53,226 bases of DNA. Origin: Acidimicrobiaceae bacterium (GTDB taxonomy: Bacteria; Actinomycetota; Acidimicrobiia; Acidimicrobiales; RAAP-2). The stretch covers positions 5,667 through 58,892 of the forward strand of contig PLHJ01000002.1 of assembly GCA_003138895.1 (NCBI GenBank), written 5' to 3'. The position numbers were made by a program, and so were the translations under genes. How positions within the stretch are numbered: position 1 is the stretch's first letter; each line of letters begins with the position of its first letter. The notes under the pieces are model-generated. The model searched no databases, was not told where the DNA came from, and saw only the letters and a list, made by a program, of their open reading frames with translations. Shown piece after piece: positions 41,947 through 50,774 of this stretch.

Positions 41947-42851
41947 GCGTTCACCACAGGGCCGAGCGCGCGCCAGTCGTCGTAGGGGATCTTTGAAAGA
42001 TCGCTGCCGAGTACTTGGAGACAAACGTGGTTGGCCCCCGCTTGTCGGTGTTCGTTAATGCGTGCGAGGACGGCTGCTTCGTCACCGTGCACCACCATTG
42101 CCTCACAGAGTCGTTCACTGCCACCGCGCACGAAATCGCTTTCGTCAAAGCCAAGTCGCTTCCACGAGTTTCGATAATTCGGTAGTCCGCTGTACGTCGC
42201 CAAATGATCGTGCGCTCGTCGAAGATATTCTTCGCGAGTTTGTCCGAGTACCACTGCTTGTTCGACGCCAATAAATTTGTCGCCCACCGCAGCTCGAGCA
42301 ATGGCTGTGTGTTCGGGCGTGACGAGATAGGGCAGCACTCCATCGGCCAACTGCGCTGCGAGCTCCAGCATTTTTGGACCAAGGGCCGCGATGAGTTTGG
42401 CGTACGGCTGCTTTGCTTCGGGCGCGAACGACGTGGCGGCGTTCATGGCTTCTAGGTACGAGCGCATGGCGTTGAGTGGCGACTGGTAGTCGTGGCCTCG
42501 AAGACCATTAACCAGTGGTTGGTGACTGACACCGAGGCCCAACACAAATCGGTCGTCGTAGGCAGCGTTGAGTGTTTTCGCGGCGGCAGTAGACGCAATG
42601 GCGTCACGTCCCCATATGTTCGCAATGCTCGTTCCAACAATGATGTTCGACGACGCAGACAACTGGAGACCGGCATTCGTGAAAGCTTCTCGACCCCAGG
42701 CCTCGGGAAACCAGAATGCCCCAAACCCGAGTGACTCGAGTTCCTGGGAAATTTCTCCCGCGCGGGCGGGTGCAAGTGCCTCGGAGGCAAAGGACCAGAT
42801 CCCAACGGTGCCGTCTAGTCGTTGCAGTGAGGAAGGCCATGACGTACTCAT
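41943..42851 (-). CDS. LLM-class (F420-dependent-type) oxidoreductase
   Basis: 302 residues. Luciferase-like barrel: VGIWSFASEALAPARAGEI, ESLGFGAFWFPEAWGREAF, GTSIANIWGRDAIASTAAAKTL, FVLGLGVSHQPLVNGLRG and LAALGPKMLELAAQLADG-type elements (seen as LIAALGPKMLELAAQLADG). These resemble the F420-dependent group; the cofactor is inferred from family, not proven. The start has TAGGCT 7 nt upstream. Co-transcribed with the SRPBCC gene behind it. Confidence 0.88.
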   Translation of the reverse strand: MSTSWPSSLQRLDGTVGIWSFASEALAPARAGEISQELESLGFGAFWFPEAWGREAFTNAGLQLSASSNIIVGTSIANIWGRDAIASTAAAKTLNAAYDDRFVLGLGVSHQPLVNGLRGHDYQSPLNAMRSYLEAMNAATSFAPEAKQPYAKLIAALGPKMLELAAQLADGVLPYLVTPEHTAIARAAVGDKFIGVEQAVVLGQTREEYLRRAHDHLATYSGLPNYRNSWKRLGFDESDFVRGGSERLCEAMVVHGDEAAVLARINEHRQAGANHVCLQVLGSDLSKIPYDDWRALGPVVNA

Positions 42852-42908
42852 AACCCTGAGCCTATTGAAAAGCGCTCGAACTTTGGCTCAAACCGGCACA
42901 ATGGTGCC

Positions 42909-44534
42909 GTGGGTTATTTCGTAGCGATCGTTTCGGTCTTCTTGGCGGTCTCGGCTTTGACGGCACTTCGACCGGGAAGAAAGGGCATCTTCCAGTTTCT
43001 TGCCTACCCCGTTGGTTGGGCGGCGGGTGAACTCGCGGGACAAGCCTTCATATTGCAGTGCGCCCTCGTTGGTCTTTTGGTGTGGTGGGGCTGGCCGTCG
43101 TCATCGTGGCTGGGTGAAGTCGTCGTCATCGTGGCCGCCGTGGTGGTGGGAGCAAACGCCATCCTCATCGGCGTGCAGTTTTTGTCACGACGCGTCGTAC
43201 GCCGCGCCATGCTCGATGCCCCGGTTCGTCCACTCGAGATACCCAAGCCTCGTGACGATCAGTTCGGGTCGTGGTGGCGCACGATGCTGCAAATTCCGTG
43301 GCACCCCAAAGACATGATTCTCACGAAGAACGTGTACTACGGACCTTTACCTCGCCACCGGCTCGATATCTGGCGACAGTCCACGACGCCCCAGCACGCT
43401 CCGGTGATTTATTACATCCACGGTGGCGCGTGGACGTTCGGTGACAAACGTGAACAAGGTCGTCCCATGCTCCACGAGTTTGTACGACGCGGTTGGATTG
43501 TCGTCGCCATCAATTACCGTCTCGCTCCCAAATATGGTTGGCCCGCACAAATCGAGGACGTGACGCGCGCGCTCGGATGGATTAAGAAAAATATCGCCTC
43601 GCGTGGTGGCGACCCCGAGAGAATTGTCGTGGCCGGTGGATCCGCGGGCGGTCATTTGGCGGCGCTGCTCGCACTGACGGCCAATGATCCGACGTGGCGT
43701 CCCGCCGAGATGCGCGACTTCGAAGATTGGAGCGTTCGAGGTTGTATTTCGCTCTACGGCGTTTTGGAAATGATGGGAGACCCGGTGGTTTGGCAGGGTC
43801 GAGGTCGTGGCTTGGTACGTCTTTTGGAAGAAGCCGTGGTCCTCAAGCCCCTCGTGGGTAACGAGGATATCTATCGAGCACTTTCGCCACTGCAGCGACT
43901 TCATGAAGATGCGCCACCGTTTTTGGTTATTCACGGTGGCAATGACACACTCGTCGACGTCAACGTGGCTCGAACGTTTGTCGAACGATTTCGTGACGAG
44001 GCGTTCGCTCCTATTTATTACGTTGAAATTCCGCTGACGCAACACGCCTTTGACGTGACAGCGTCGCCTCGTACCTCGTCCACCACCCGAGCTGCCGTGG
44101 CATTTGGAGAAGCGTGCGCCGAACGGGTGAGTCCTCCCTCCGACGAGTTGCTGGATCTCTACGAAGTACCGTCGACGGAACTACGGGTCAATGTTGACGG
44201 CGAGCAGTTCACGGCTCGAGACGCGGCCGATCGCATTGGCGATTTTGTCGTCGTTACCTCGGCGAATCCTTACTCGCAACTTCGAACGGCCGCCGAGAAC
44301 GAGCAGAGTCACGCGGCACTGCTGAAAGATTTGGCGCGACGCGGTGAGCACGTGTGGCAAACCGAAGCGATTGATCAAAGCGGATCCTGGCCCGATGAGA
44401 CGGGCGTCGCGCTCGCAGGTTGGTCACTTGAGCGAGCTCGTTCATTGGCGCAGGCCTGGGGCCAACACGCTTTTTATTCGGTGACGCGCGATGACGTCGT
44501 GGTGCACCGCACGACGACTACGCCGTTGGCGTAG
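42909..44534 (+). CDS. Membrane-anchored alpha/beta hydrolase fused to DUF3293
   Basis: 541 residues from GTG 42909. Three N-terminal membrane segments (about 3-20, 40-62, 68-92). A BD-FAE-like carboxylesterase domain (about 140-400) has oxyanion motif YYIHGGAWTFG (168-178), nucleophile Ser245 in VAGGSAGGHLAAL, Asp346 in IHGGNDTLVD and His379 in PLTQHAFD. The C-terminal stretch (about 420-535) reads as DUF3293: FVVVTSANPYSQLRTAAENE, a long helix, SWPDETGVALAGWSLERA and AQAWGQHAFYSV. Esterase and DUF3293 are normally separate proteins. The 3' end overlaps the convergent valS by 17 nt. Confidence 0.83.
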   Translation: MGYFVAIVSVFLAVSALTALRPGRKGIFQFLAYPVGWAAGELAGQAFILQCALVGLLVWWGWPSSSWLGEVVVIVAAVVVGANAILIGVQFLSRRVVRRAMLDAPVRPLEIPKPRDDQFGSWWRTMLQIPWHPKDMILTKNVYYGPLPRHRLDIWRQSTTPQHAPVIYYIHGGAWTFGDKREQGRPMLHEFVRRGWIVVAINYRLAPKYGWPAQIEDVTRALGWIKKNIASRGGDPERIVVAGGSAGGHLAALLALTANDPTWRPAEMRDFEDWSVRGCISLYGVLEMMGDPVVWQGRGRGLVRLLEEAVVLKPLVGNEDIYRALSPLQRLHEDAPPFLVIHGGNDTLVDVNVARTFVERFRDEAFAPIYYVEIPLTQHAFDVTASPRTSSTTRAAVAFGEACAERVSPPSDELLDLYEVPSTELRVNVDGEQFTARDAADRIGDFVVVTSANPYSQLRTAAENEQSHAALLKDLARRGEHVWQTEAIDQSGSWPDETGVALAGWSLERARSLAQAWGQHAFYSVTRDDVVVHRTTTTPLA

Positions 44535-47112
44535 ACCGCAATTCAACGCTGACATTTTCTTCGTCAGCGACACGAGCTTCGAGAACTTCAATCGAACCCG
44601 CCGCGATTAGATCATCGCGGGCTGCTTCCACGGCGTTTACGCGCTGTTGGTCACCGACCACGACGCAACGAATGACTTCGGCTCGTTGGGAGACTTTGTT
44701 CTCTGTTTTGGCTCGTCGAATCTGGGCCAGGACATCACACGTTGGTAAGAAAATCGCCCCGGTGTTTTCAGAGTCAGTAATTGATCCAAATTCTTTCGCG
44801 CTGGGCCACGCCGCGTTGTGTACTGAACCGTCGTGCCACCAGCGCCACACTTCTTCGGTAACGAAGGGCATGAACGGAGCAAAGAGGCGTTGCAACACCG
44901 AAAGCGCCAAGGCCAGCGTGGCCCTCGCGGACTTCGTGGAGGCCGCGTTCTCGTCGGCGTAAGCGCGAATTTTTACAAGCTCGACGTAGTCATCACAGAA
45001 TGACCAGAAGAACGACTCGGACTTTTCGAGGACGCGAGCGTAATCGTAACCCTCGAACGAAATCGTCGACTCTCGAACCAGTTGAGCAAGGAGTCCCACG
45101 AAGTCGAGATCGATCGGCGACGTGATGTGCTCAACGCCTGGAATATCACTTCCCTCTAAGCGCCCGAGCGTGAATTTTGAAACGTTCAGAATCTTGATGG
45201 CGAGGCGTCGACCAATCTTCATTTGACCTTCGTCAATGGCGGTGTCGGTACCCGGCCGTCCACCCGAGGCCCAGTAGCGAACGGCGTCCGCGCCGTGTTG
45301 CACGATGAGCGGCATGGGGGTGACGACATTACCCACTGACTTGCTCATCTTTTTTCGGTCGGGGTCGAGCACCCATCCAGAAATTTGAGCGTTGGACCAC
45401 GGCAAGACACCGTGCTCGAGGTGACTTCGCACGATGGTTGAAAACAGCCACGTGCGAATGATCTCGGGGCCTTGGGGTCGAAGGTCCATCGGAAAAATAT
45501 GGTCAAAGAGGGGAGTACCCCATTGGCCGGCGATTTGGGGTGTCAACGAACTCGTGGCCCACGTGTCCATCACGTCGGGGTCACCCACGAAGCCGCCCGG
45601 TAGATTTCGCTGTTCTTCTTTGTAACCCGACGGAACTTCACTCGAAGGATCAACCGGCAGGCGAGCTACGTCAGCAACAATCGGCGCATCGAAGTTAATT
45701 TCGCCGTCGTTGCCGACGGGGTACCAGACCGGAAAGGGAACGCCGAAGTATCGCTGGCGTGAAATATTCCAGTCGCTGTTGAGGCCTTCGACCCAGGACC
45801 GGTAACGATGCTTCATGAAGTCGGGGTGCCACACGAGTTCTTCGCCTCGCTCGAGCAGTTCCTTTCGGTGTTCGAGAGTGCGCACGAACCACTGCCGTGA
45901 CGTCACGATTTCGAGTGGTCGGTCACCCTTTTCGTAAAACTTGACGGGGTGCGTGATGGCGCGAGGTTCGCCAATCAGCGCGCCGGATTCCTTCAGCTCT
46001 GCAACAATCGCCGTGCGAGCTTGAGAAACGCTCTTTCCTTCGAGGTCGGCGTAGGCGCTTTGAGCGACGGCGACGTCGCGACACGGCCAGCCCTCTTCGC
46101 CAAAGTTGGCGGGCAACATGCGTCCGTCACGACCGATCAGTGCTCGTGTAGGAAGCGACAACTCGCGCCACCACGTCACGTCCGTGGTGTCACCAAAGGT
46201 GCAGATCATGGCAATACCCGATCCTTTTTCGGGGTCCGCCAGTTCGTGCGCGAGTACGGGCACTTCGACGCCAAAAAGGGGCGTCAGAACTTTTTCGCCA
46301 ATGAGATCCTGGTAGCGCTCGTCATCCGGATGGGCCACTAACGCCACGCAACTTGGCAACAATTCCGGTCGAGTGGTTTCAATGTCCACCGATCCATCAC
46401 CACTGGCGTAGGCGAAGCGAAGTCGGTGGTACTCGCCGGGTCGTTCGCGGTCTTCGAGTTCCGCTTGGCTGACCGCGGAACGAAAGTCCACGTCCCACAA
46501 TGTCGGAGCGACCGAGGAATAGACCTCGCCTCGCTCGAGCAGGTGGAGAAAACCAAGTTGCGATACGGCTTGAGCGTGATCCGAAATCGTGGCGTACTCC
46601 AGCGACCAGTCGATGCTGAGACCAAGTTTTTGCCAGAGTTCCTTAAATATCAGTTCGTCGGTGGCGGTTAGTTGATGACAGAGTTCCACGAAGTTGCGAC
46701 GCGAAATCGAGATTGTTTCTTTGCCGGGTGTCGTCGGTGGCGAAAAGTCGGGGTCGTAAGGCAAGGAAGGATCGCAACGAACGCCAAAGTAATTCTGAAC
46801 TCGCCGTTCCGTGGGCAGGCCGTTGTCGTCCCAACCCATGGGTTGAAAGACGCTCTTTCCGAGCATTCGCTGGAATCGGGCAATGGTGTCCGCCTGCGTG
46901 TAGCCGTAGACGTGGCCAATGTGCAGCGAACCCGACACCGTCGGCGGCGGCGTGTCAATGGAAAAGACTGACTCTCGAGGGGCGCTTCGATCAAAGGTGT
47001 ACACACCTGATTCGTCCCAGCGCACGAGCCAGTGCTCTTCGATACCGTCAATTGAAGGCTTTTCCGGTACTGAACGTGACTCCGGAGCCGAAGGCTTAGT
47101 CATGGTTGGCAT
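44518..47112 (-). CDS. valS: Valyl-tRNA synthetase
   Basis: 864 residues. Class I catalytic core: PPPTVSGSLHIGHVYGYTQ (HIGH motif near residue 62), DDNGLPTERRVQNYFG, and KMSKS in DPDRKKMSKSVGNVV. The CP1 editing domain lies around 190-400 (IETTRPELLPSCVALVAHPDD). The alpha-helical anticodon-binding domain follows after about 640. The C-terminal coiled-coil arm is short (about 60 residues). The start is ATG 47112 or 47103; neither has a ribosome-binding site. It is divergent from cysS with 11 nt between start codons. Confidence 0.96.
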   Translation of the reverse strand: MPTMTKPSAPESRSVPEKPSIDGIEEHWLVRWDESGVYTFDRSAPRESVFSIDTPPPTVSGSLHIGHVYGYTQADTIARFQRMLGKSVFQPMGWDDNGLPTERRVQNYFGVRCDPSLPYDPDFSPPTTPGKETISISRRNFVELCHQLTATDELIFKELWQKLGLSIDWSLEYATISDHAQAVSQLGFLHLLERGEVYSSVAPTLWDVDFRSAVSQAELEDRERPGEYHRLRFAYASGDGSVDIETTRPELLPSCVALVAHPDDERYQDLIGEKVLTPLFGVEVPVLAHELADPEKGSGIAMICTFGDTTDVTWWRELSLPTRALIGRDGRMLPANFGEEGWPCRDVAVAQSAYADLEGKSVSQARTAIVAELKESGALIGEPRAITHPVKFYEKGDRPLEIVTSRQWFVRTLEHRKELLERGEELVWHPDFMKHRYRSWVEGLNSDWNISRQRYFGVPFPVWYPVGNDGEINFDAPIVADVARLPVDPSSEVPSGYKEEQRNLPGGFVGDPDVMDTWATSSLTPQIAGQWGTPLFDHIFPMDLRPQGPEIIRTWLFSTIVRSHLEHGVLPWSNAQISGWVLDPDRKKMSKSVGNVVTPMPLIVQHGADAVRYWASGGRPGTDTAIDEGQMKIGRRLAIKILNVSKFTLGRLEGSDIPGVEHITSPIDLDFVGLLAQLVRESTISFEGYDYARVLEKSESFFWSFCDDYVELVKIRAYADENAASTKSARATLALALSVLQRLFAPFMPFVTEEVWRWWHDGSVHNAAWPSAKEFGSITDSENTGAIFLPTCDVLAQIRRAKTENKVSQRAEVIRCVVVGDQQRVNAVEAARDDLIAAGSIEVLEARVADEENVSVELRSTPTA

Positions 47113-47123
47113 AGTTTAGAACA
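47112..47123. promoter_or_regulatory. Overlapping divergent -10 elements of valS and cysS
   Basis: Plus strand: TAGTTT at 47112-47117, 6 nt (AGAACA), then the cysS GTG at 47124. Minus strand: TAAACT (complement of 47113-47118) lies directly before valS ATG 47112 and 9 nt before ATG 47103. The two hexamers share nearly all their bases, so this would be one symmetric element firing in both directions. The cysS side is leaderless by position; the valS side is less regular. Confidence 0.5.
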
Positions 47124-48518
47124 GTGATTCGGCTCTTTGATTCGATAGCGGGCGAGGTCCGTGAGCTGGAGACCCGTGAACCGGGACACCTTTCTATGTA
47201 CGTCTGTGGACCCACGGTCTACGACCTGCCCCACCTCGGTCACGGCCGGTACTTCTTGATATGGGACGTTGCGCGACGTTGGTTCAGTTTTCGAGGAATG
47301 GACGTGACGTACGTCTCCAATATCACCGATATTGACGACAACATCATCGAACGTGCTCTTCGTGATAATAAATCCGAGCAAAGCGTCGCGAGGGAATTCG
47401 AAGACGAGCACTGGAAGGCCATGGACCTTTTGGGCATTCGTCGACCCGACGTCGCACCCAGGGCCACGGAGTACTTGGAGGGCATGGTCAGTTTTGTTGC
47501 GTCGCTGCTCGAGTCGGGCGTGGCCTATACAACGAGCGACGGCGTCTACTTCGACGTCAGTTCGGTGCCCGACTATGGCGTGCTGGCCGGTCAACCGCTC
47601 GACTCGTTGCGCGCTGGTGCTCGTGTGGAAATGAACGATAAGAAGAGATCGCCGCTTGATTTTGCGCTGTGGAAGAACGCGAAGCCCAACGAACCCTCGT
47701 GGCCCGCTCCCTTTGGTGACGGACGACCAGGTTGGCACACCGAGTGCGTGGTCATGTCGTTGCAACTACTCGGTGACAACTTTGATCTCCACACGGGCGG
47801 GTTTGATCTGAAGTTTCCCCATCACGAAAATGAGCGAGCGCAGGCACTTGCCTCGCATCACGTCTTTGCGCGTCACTGGTCACACAGCGGCTGGGTGATG
47901 GCGGGCAACGAGAAGATGAGCAAGTCGCTCAATAACTTCACGTCGCTGACGGACCTCGTGCAAAAGACCGATCCGCGGGCCTATCGACTGCTCGTACTTC
48001 GGTCGCACTACCGTTCACCGCTCGAAGTCACGCCGGACACGATTGTTGACGCAGAGCGAGCACTCAATCGTCTTGACACTTTCGCCCGTCGTTTTTCGCT
48101 GCCCGCGCTCGCTGGGAAAAATCTGCTGCGAGCGAGCGACGTCACGTGGAGCGCGCAGGGGCGGGATCTCTACGAACGGTTCGGCGCATTACTTGACGAA
48201 GACCTCGACACACCGAGCGCTATCGCGCTCCTTTTCGAGTCGGTGAGCACCGCTAATTCGCTGGCGGATGAAGGAAAAGACGCCGAGGCGGCGGGTCTCG
48301 CCAACGCCGTGAATGCCCTGTTTGGATCGCTCGGATTGACGCTGGTGGCGAGTGGCGGCGTTGACATTGACGACGCCACGGCGGCACTGGTCCAAGCACG
48401 AGATGACGCACGCGCGACGAAGGACTGGGCCGAAGCGGACCGGATTCGCGACGAATTGGTGGCGGCCGGGTGGGTGGTTGAAGACGCTGCCGGCACCACC
48501 CACGTCCGTCGAACCTGA
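47124..48518 (+). CDS. cysS: Cysteinyl-tRNA synthetase
   Basis: 464 residues from GTG 47124. YVCGPTVYDLPHLGHGRYF carries the first zinc Cys and the HLGH motif; the remaining zinc ligands are in GWHTECVVMS and PHHENERAQA. KMSKS is in NEKMSKSLNNFTSL (about 270). The DALR helices (about 340-400) and the C-terminal tail DWAEADRIRDELVAAGWVVE are present. This C-terminal part rules out the shorter mycothiol ligase MshC. It is leaderless by position and divergent from valS. Confidence 0.95.
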   Translation: MIRLFDSIAGEVRELETREPGHLSMYVCGPTVYDLPHLGHGRYFLIWDVARRWFSFRGMDVTYVSNITDIDDNIIERALRDNKSEQSVAREFEDEHWKAMDLLGIRRPDVAPRATEYLEGMVSFVASLLESGVAYTTSDGVYFDVSSVPDYGVLAGQPLDSLRAGARVEMNDKKRSPLDFALWKNAKPNEPSWPAPFGDGRPGWHTECVVMSLQLLGDNFDLHTGGFDLKFPHHENERAQALASHHVFARHWSHSGWVMAGNEKMSKSLNNFTSLTDLVQKTDPRAYRLLVLRSHYRSPLEVTPDTIVDAERALNRLDTFARRFSLPALAGKNLLRASDVTWSAQGRDLYERFGALLDEDLDTPSAIALLFESVSTANSLADEGKDAEAAGLANAVNALFGSLGLTLVASGGVDIDDATAALVQARDDARATKDWAEADRIRDELVAAGWVVEDAAGTTHVRRT

Positions 48519-48588
48519 GAGCGAACGACGAACCAAGGCGTGAGGCACTAGCGTTACAGGTTGAGGTTGCCGTTGTGGTTCCCTCCGG

Positions 48589-48603
48589 ACCGAGAGTATC
48601 GGT
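48589..48603 (+). other. Small hairpin in the cold-shock leader
   Basis: ACCGA-GAGTA-TCGGT, 24 nt before the GTG of the cold-shock gene and just ahead of its AGGAGG ribosome-binding site. Cold-shock mRNAs often have structured leaders, but this stem is short. Confidence 0.3.
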
Positions 48604-48626
48604 TCAAAGAAACAAGGAGGCCCACA

Positions 48627-48827
48627 GTGGCTGCAGGAACCGTGAAATGGTTCAATGACGAAAAGGGTTGGGGGTTCATCGCTTGCGAGGGACAGCCAGA
48701 CGTTTTCGTTCACTACACGGAGATTCAGGCCGACGGCCGTCGTACCCTCGTCGAGGGACAGGCTGTTGAGTTCGACATCGAGCCCGGAGACCGTGGCCCA
48801 CTCGCAAAGCGAGTGCGCTTAAGTTAA
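48627..48827 (+). CDS. Cold-shock domain protein
   Basis: 66 residues from GTG 48627 with a perfect AGGAGG 6 nt upstream. The OB fold shows [19 protein letters not shown] with RNP1 (KGWGFI) and RNP2 in [10 protein letters not shown], the nucleic-acid-binding surface of CspA-type RNA chaperones. The canonical RNP2 is VFVHF/S; here it is VFVHY. Alternative upstream in-frame starts (48561) are rejected because the strong ribosome-binding site fixes GTG 48627. Confidence 0.95.
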   Translation: MAAGTVKWFNDEKGWGFIACEGQPDVFVHYTEIQADGRRTLVEGQAVEFDIEPGDRGPLAKRVRLS

Positions 48828-48858
48828 GGCTCGCGTCTACGCGATCTAGTTGTACCGG

Positions 48859-48878
48859 TGTCGCCCTTCGGGGCGGCA
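48859..48878. other. Stem-loop with TTCG tetraloop after the cold-shock gene
   Basis: TGTCGCCC-TTCG-GGGCGGCA, 8-bp stem with one G-T wobble and the very stable C(UUCG)G loop. It lies 31 nt past the cold-shock stop. No T-run follows, so it is at most a weak terminator or an mRNA end-stabiliser. The rest of the 165-nt gap to the next gene shows nothing else clear. Confidence 0.45.
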
Positions 48879-48992
48879 TCGTGCATTGTGGGTGCCACGA
48901 GCATCTATCCTGTCTCGGGGTTACTCGCAAGTAACGCAGGGGGATGTTCCCACGAGGCGGGCACACGCTCGCCGCACTGTTGGAGGAAATAC

Positions 48993-50207
48993 ATGGCTGA
49001 ATTCTCGATGGAGTTGAACGAAGACCAGCGCACGCTGCAGGAATGGGTGCACGGGTTTTCCGAAAACGTGATTCGTCCGGCTGCTCACGAATGGGACGAG
49101 CGAGAAGAGACGCCCTGGCCCATCATTGAAGAGGCCGCCAAGATTGGTATTTACTCGATTGACTTCCTAGCCAGTGCCTTTGGTGACCCCACGGGACTTT
49201 CGATGATGATCGCGCTCGAAGAACTTGCTTGGGGTGACGCGGGTATTTGCATGGCGCTGATGGGATCGAGTCTGGCCGTTGCTGGCATCATGTCAAACGG
49301 CACACCCGAACAACAGATTGAGTGGATCCCTCAGTGCTACGGCACACCCGGCGATCTAAAGCTCGGCGCTTTTGGTGTTTCCGAACCTGACGCTGGTAGT
49401 GACGTTTCGGCCCTTCGTACGCGAGCGGTCTATGACGAAGCCAAGGACGAATGGGTGCTGAACGGCACAAAGACGTGGATCACCAATGGTGGCATTGCGA
49501 ACACGCACGTCATCGTGGCGTCGGTGGACCCCGAACTCGGTAGTCGTGGCCACGCCTCGTTCATTGTTCCTGAAGGCACGCCCGGTATTCGCATGGGTCA
49601 AAAGTTCCAGAAGATGGGTATTCGTGCGAGTCACACGGCCGAAGTGATTCTTGATGACTGCCGTGTTCCTGGCAAGTGCTTGCTCGGTGGCAAAGAGAAG
49701 CTCGACGAGCGCCTAGCGCGCGTGCGCGAAGGAAAGCGCGCCCAGAGTCAAGCGGCAATGGCGACTTTCGAAGCCACCCGTCCGGCCGTGGGCGCCCAGG
49801 CACTGGGCATTGCTCGCGCCGCGTACGAGTGGGCACTTGATTACGCGAAAGAACGAAAGCAGTTCGGTCGCGCGATCATTGAAAACCAAGCCATCGCGTT
49901 CAAGTTGTCGGACATGAAGGTCCGCGTCGACGCGTCACGCCTGCTGGTGTGGCGCGCGTCGTGGATGGCGGCGACGCGCAAGCCTTTCCTTAACGGTGAA
50001 GGCTCGATGTCGAAGCTGTACGCGAGTGAGACAGCCGTTGACGTCACGAACGACGCCATTCAAATCCTTGGTGGCTACGGTTACGTCCGAGAGAACCCGG
50101 TCGAGCGTTGGCACCGTGACTCGAAGATTTACACGATCTTTGAAGGAACGAGTGAAATTCAGCGACTAGTTATTGCTCGATCGATTTCGGGCATTCACAT
50201 CAAGTAA
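48993..50207 (+). CDS. Acyl-CoA dehydrogenase
   Basis: 404 residues from ATG 48993 with GGAGG 6 nt upstream; the longer frame to 48858 is leader. MAEFSMELNEDQRTLQEWVH opens the N-terminal helical domain. LGAFGVSEPDAGSDVSALRT is the first family signature. FAD/electron-transfer contacts are in KTWITNGGIANTHVIVASV, and the catalytic-base region is near DSKIYTIFEGTSEIQRLVIARSI. QILGGYGYVRENPVERWHRD is the second family signature. The EGTSEIQ motif places the catalytic Glu as in short/medium-chain enzymes. Chain-length preference cannot be read here. Confidence 0.95.
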   Translation: MAEFSMELNEDQRTLQEWVHGFSENVIRPAAHEWDEREETPWPIIEEAAKIGIYSIDFLASAFGDPTGLSMMIALEELAWGDAGICMALMGSSLAVAGIMSNGTPEQQIEWIPQCYGTPGDLKLGAFGVSEPDAGSDVSALRTRAVYDEAKDEWVLNGTKTWITNGGIANTHVIVASVDPELGSRGHASFIVPEGTPGIRMGQKFQKMGIRASHTAEVILDDCRVPGKCLLGGKEKLDERLARVREGKRAQSQAAMATFEATRPAVGAQALGIARAAYEWALDYAKERKQFGRAIIENQAIAFKLSDMKVRVDASRLLVWRASWMAATRKPFLNGEGSMSKLYASETAVDVTNDAIQILGGYGYVRENPVERWHRDSKIYTIFEGTSEIQRLVIARSISGIHIK

Positions 50208-50237
50208 TTCTCAGCCGCGGCTGAGGGCAACGAAACA

Positions 50238-50774
50238 ATGAACGACCGACTGCGCATAGTGACGTTGTGCACCGGTAACGCGGCTCGATCAGTGATGCTC
50301 GGCTATATGTTGGCGGATATCAGTGAAGGAAGTGGCGTCAGCTGGCACCTTCGAACGGCGGGAACACACGTCGCCGAAGGTCAAGCCATGAGTTCAAGAA
50401 CCCGTGATGCCCTACGGTCAGTTGATGAACTTGGACCGCACCACTACGAGCAACACCGTTCGCATCAATTGACGAGTGACGACGTGGCGTGGGCGGACAT
50501 CGTGGTGGGTGTCGAAGCGGACCATGTGAATTACGTGCGTGCGCAGTTTCCTAGCGACGCTGGTAAAGCGGTGCAGCTCACACAGTTCGTTCGAGACGCT
50601 CCTCGTGGCGAAGGCATTGTCGAGCAACTTCGGGTGGTGTCGCGGCTAGAACTCGACGGTGCGCTCGATATTCCCGATCCCGCGGGGAAGGATCAAGCGG
50701 CCTACGACGCCTGCGCGACGACATTGTGGCGACTGACAAAATTGTTCTTCGATGTGGTGACGCCGGCGAATTAG
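50238..50774 (+). CDS. Low-molecular-weight protein-tyrosine phosphatase-like protein
   Basis: 178 residues. The phosphate loop CTGNAARS (Cys11, Arg17; family pattern C-x5-R-S) is near the N-terminus. The general-acid Asp is in LDIPDPAGKDQAAYDACATT, the DPAG motif of this fold. A SHQLTSDDVAWADIVVGVEADHV stretch (HQLTSDDVAWADIVVGVEA) matches the phosphatase/arsenate-reductase middle. Tyrosine phosphatase or arsenate reductase cannot be distinguished by eye; the latter usually needs extra Cys pairs not seen here. The 3' end overlaps the convergent tetR by 4 nt. Confidence 0.86.
   Translation: MNDRLRIVTLCTGNAARSVMLGYMLADISEGSGVSWHLRTAGTHVAEGQAMSSRTRDALRSVDELGPHHYEQHRSHQLTSDDVAWADIVVGVEADHVNYVRAQFPSDAGKAVQLTQFVRDAPRGEGIVEQLRVVSRLELDGALDIPDPAGKDQAAYDACATTLWRLTKLFFDVVTPAN

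Noticed and set aside
39242..44534. A defence island or new multi-gene immune system between nadR and valS
   Set aside because: Gene types (methyltransferase, S51-like, SRPBCC, LLM, esterase) are housekeeping or metabolic in character, are in mixed orientations, and have no nuclease, helicase or sensor module.
47124..48518. Mycothiol ligase MshC instead of CysS
   Set aside because: MshC lacks the C-terminal anticodon-binding region; this protein has the DALR helices and the CysS tail.
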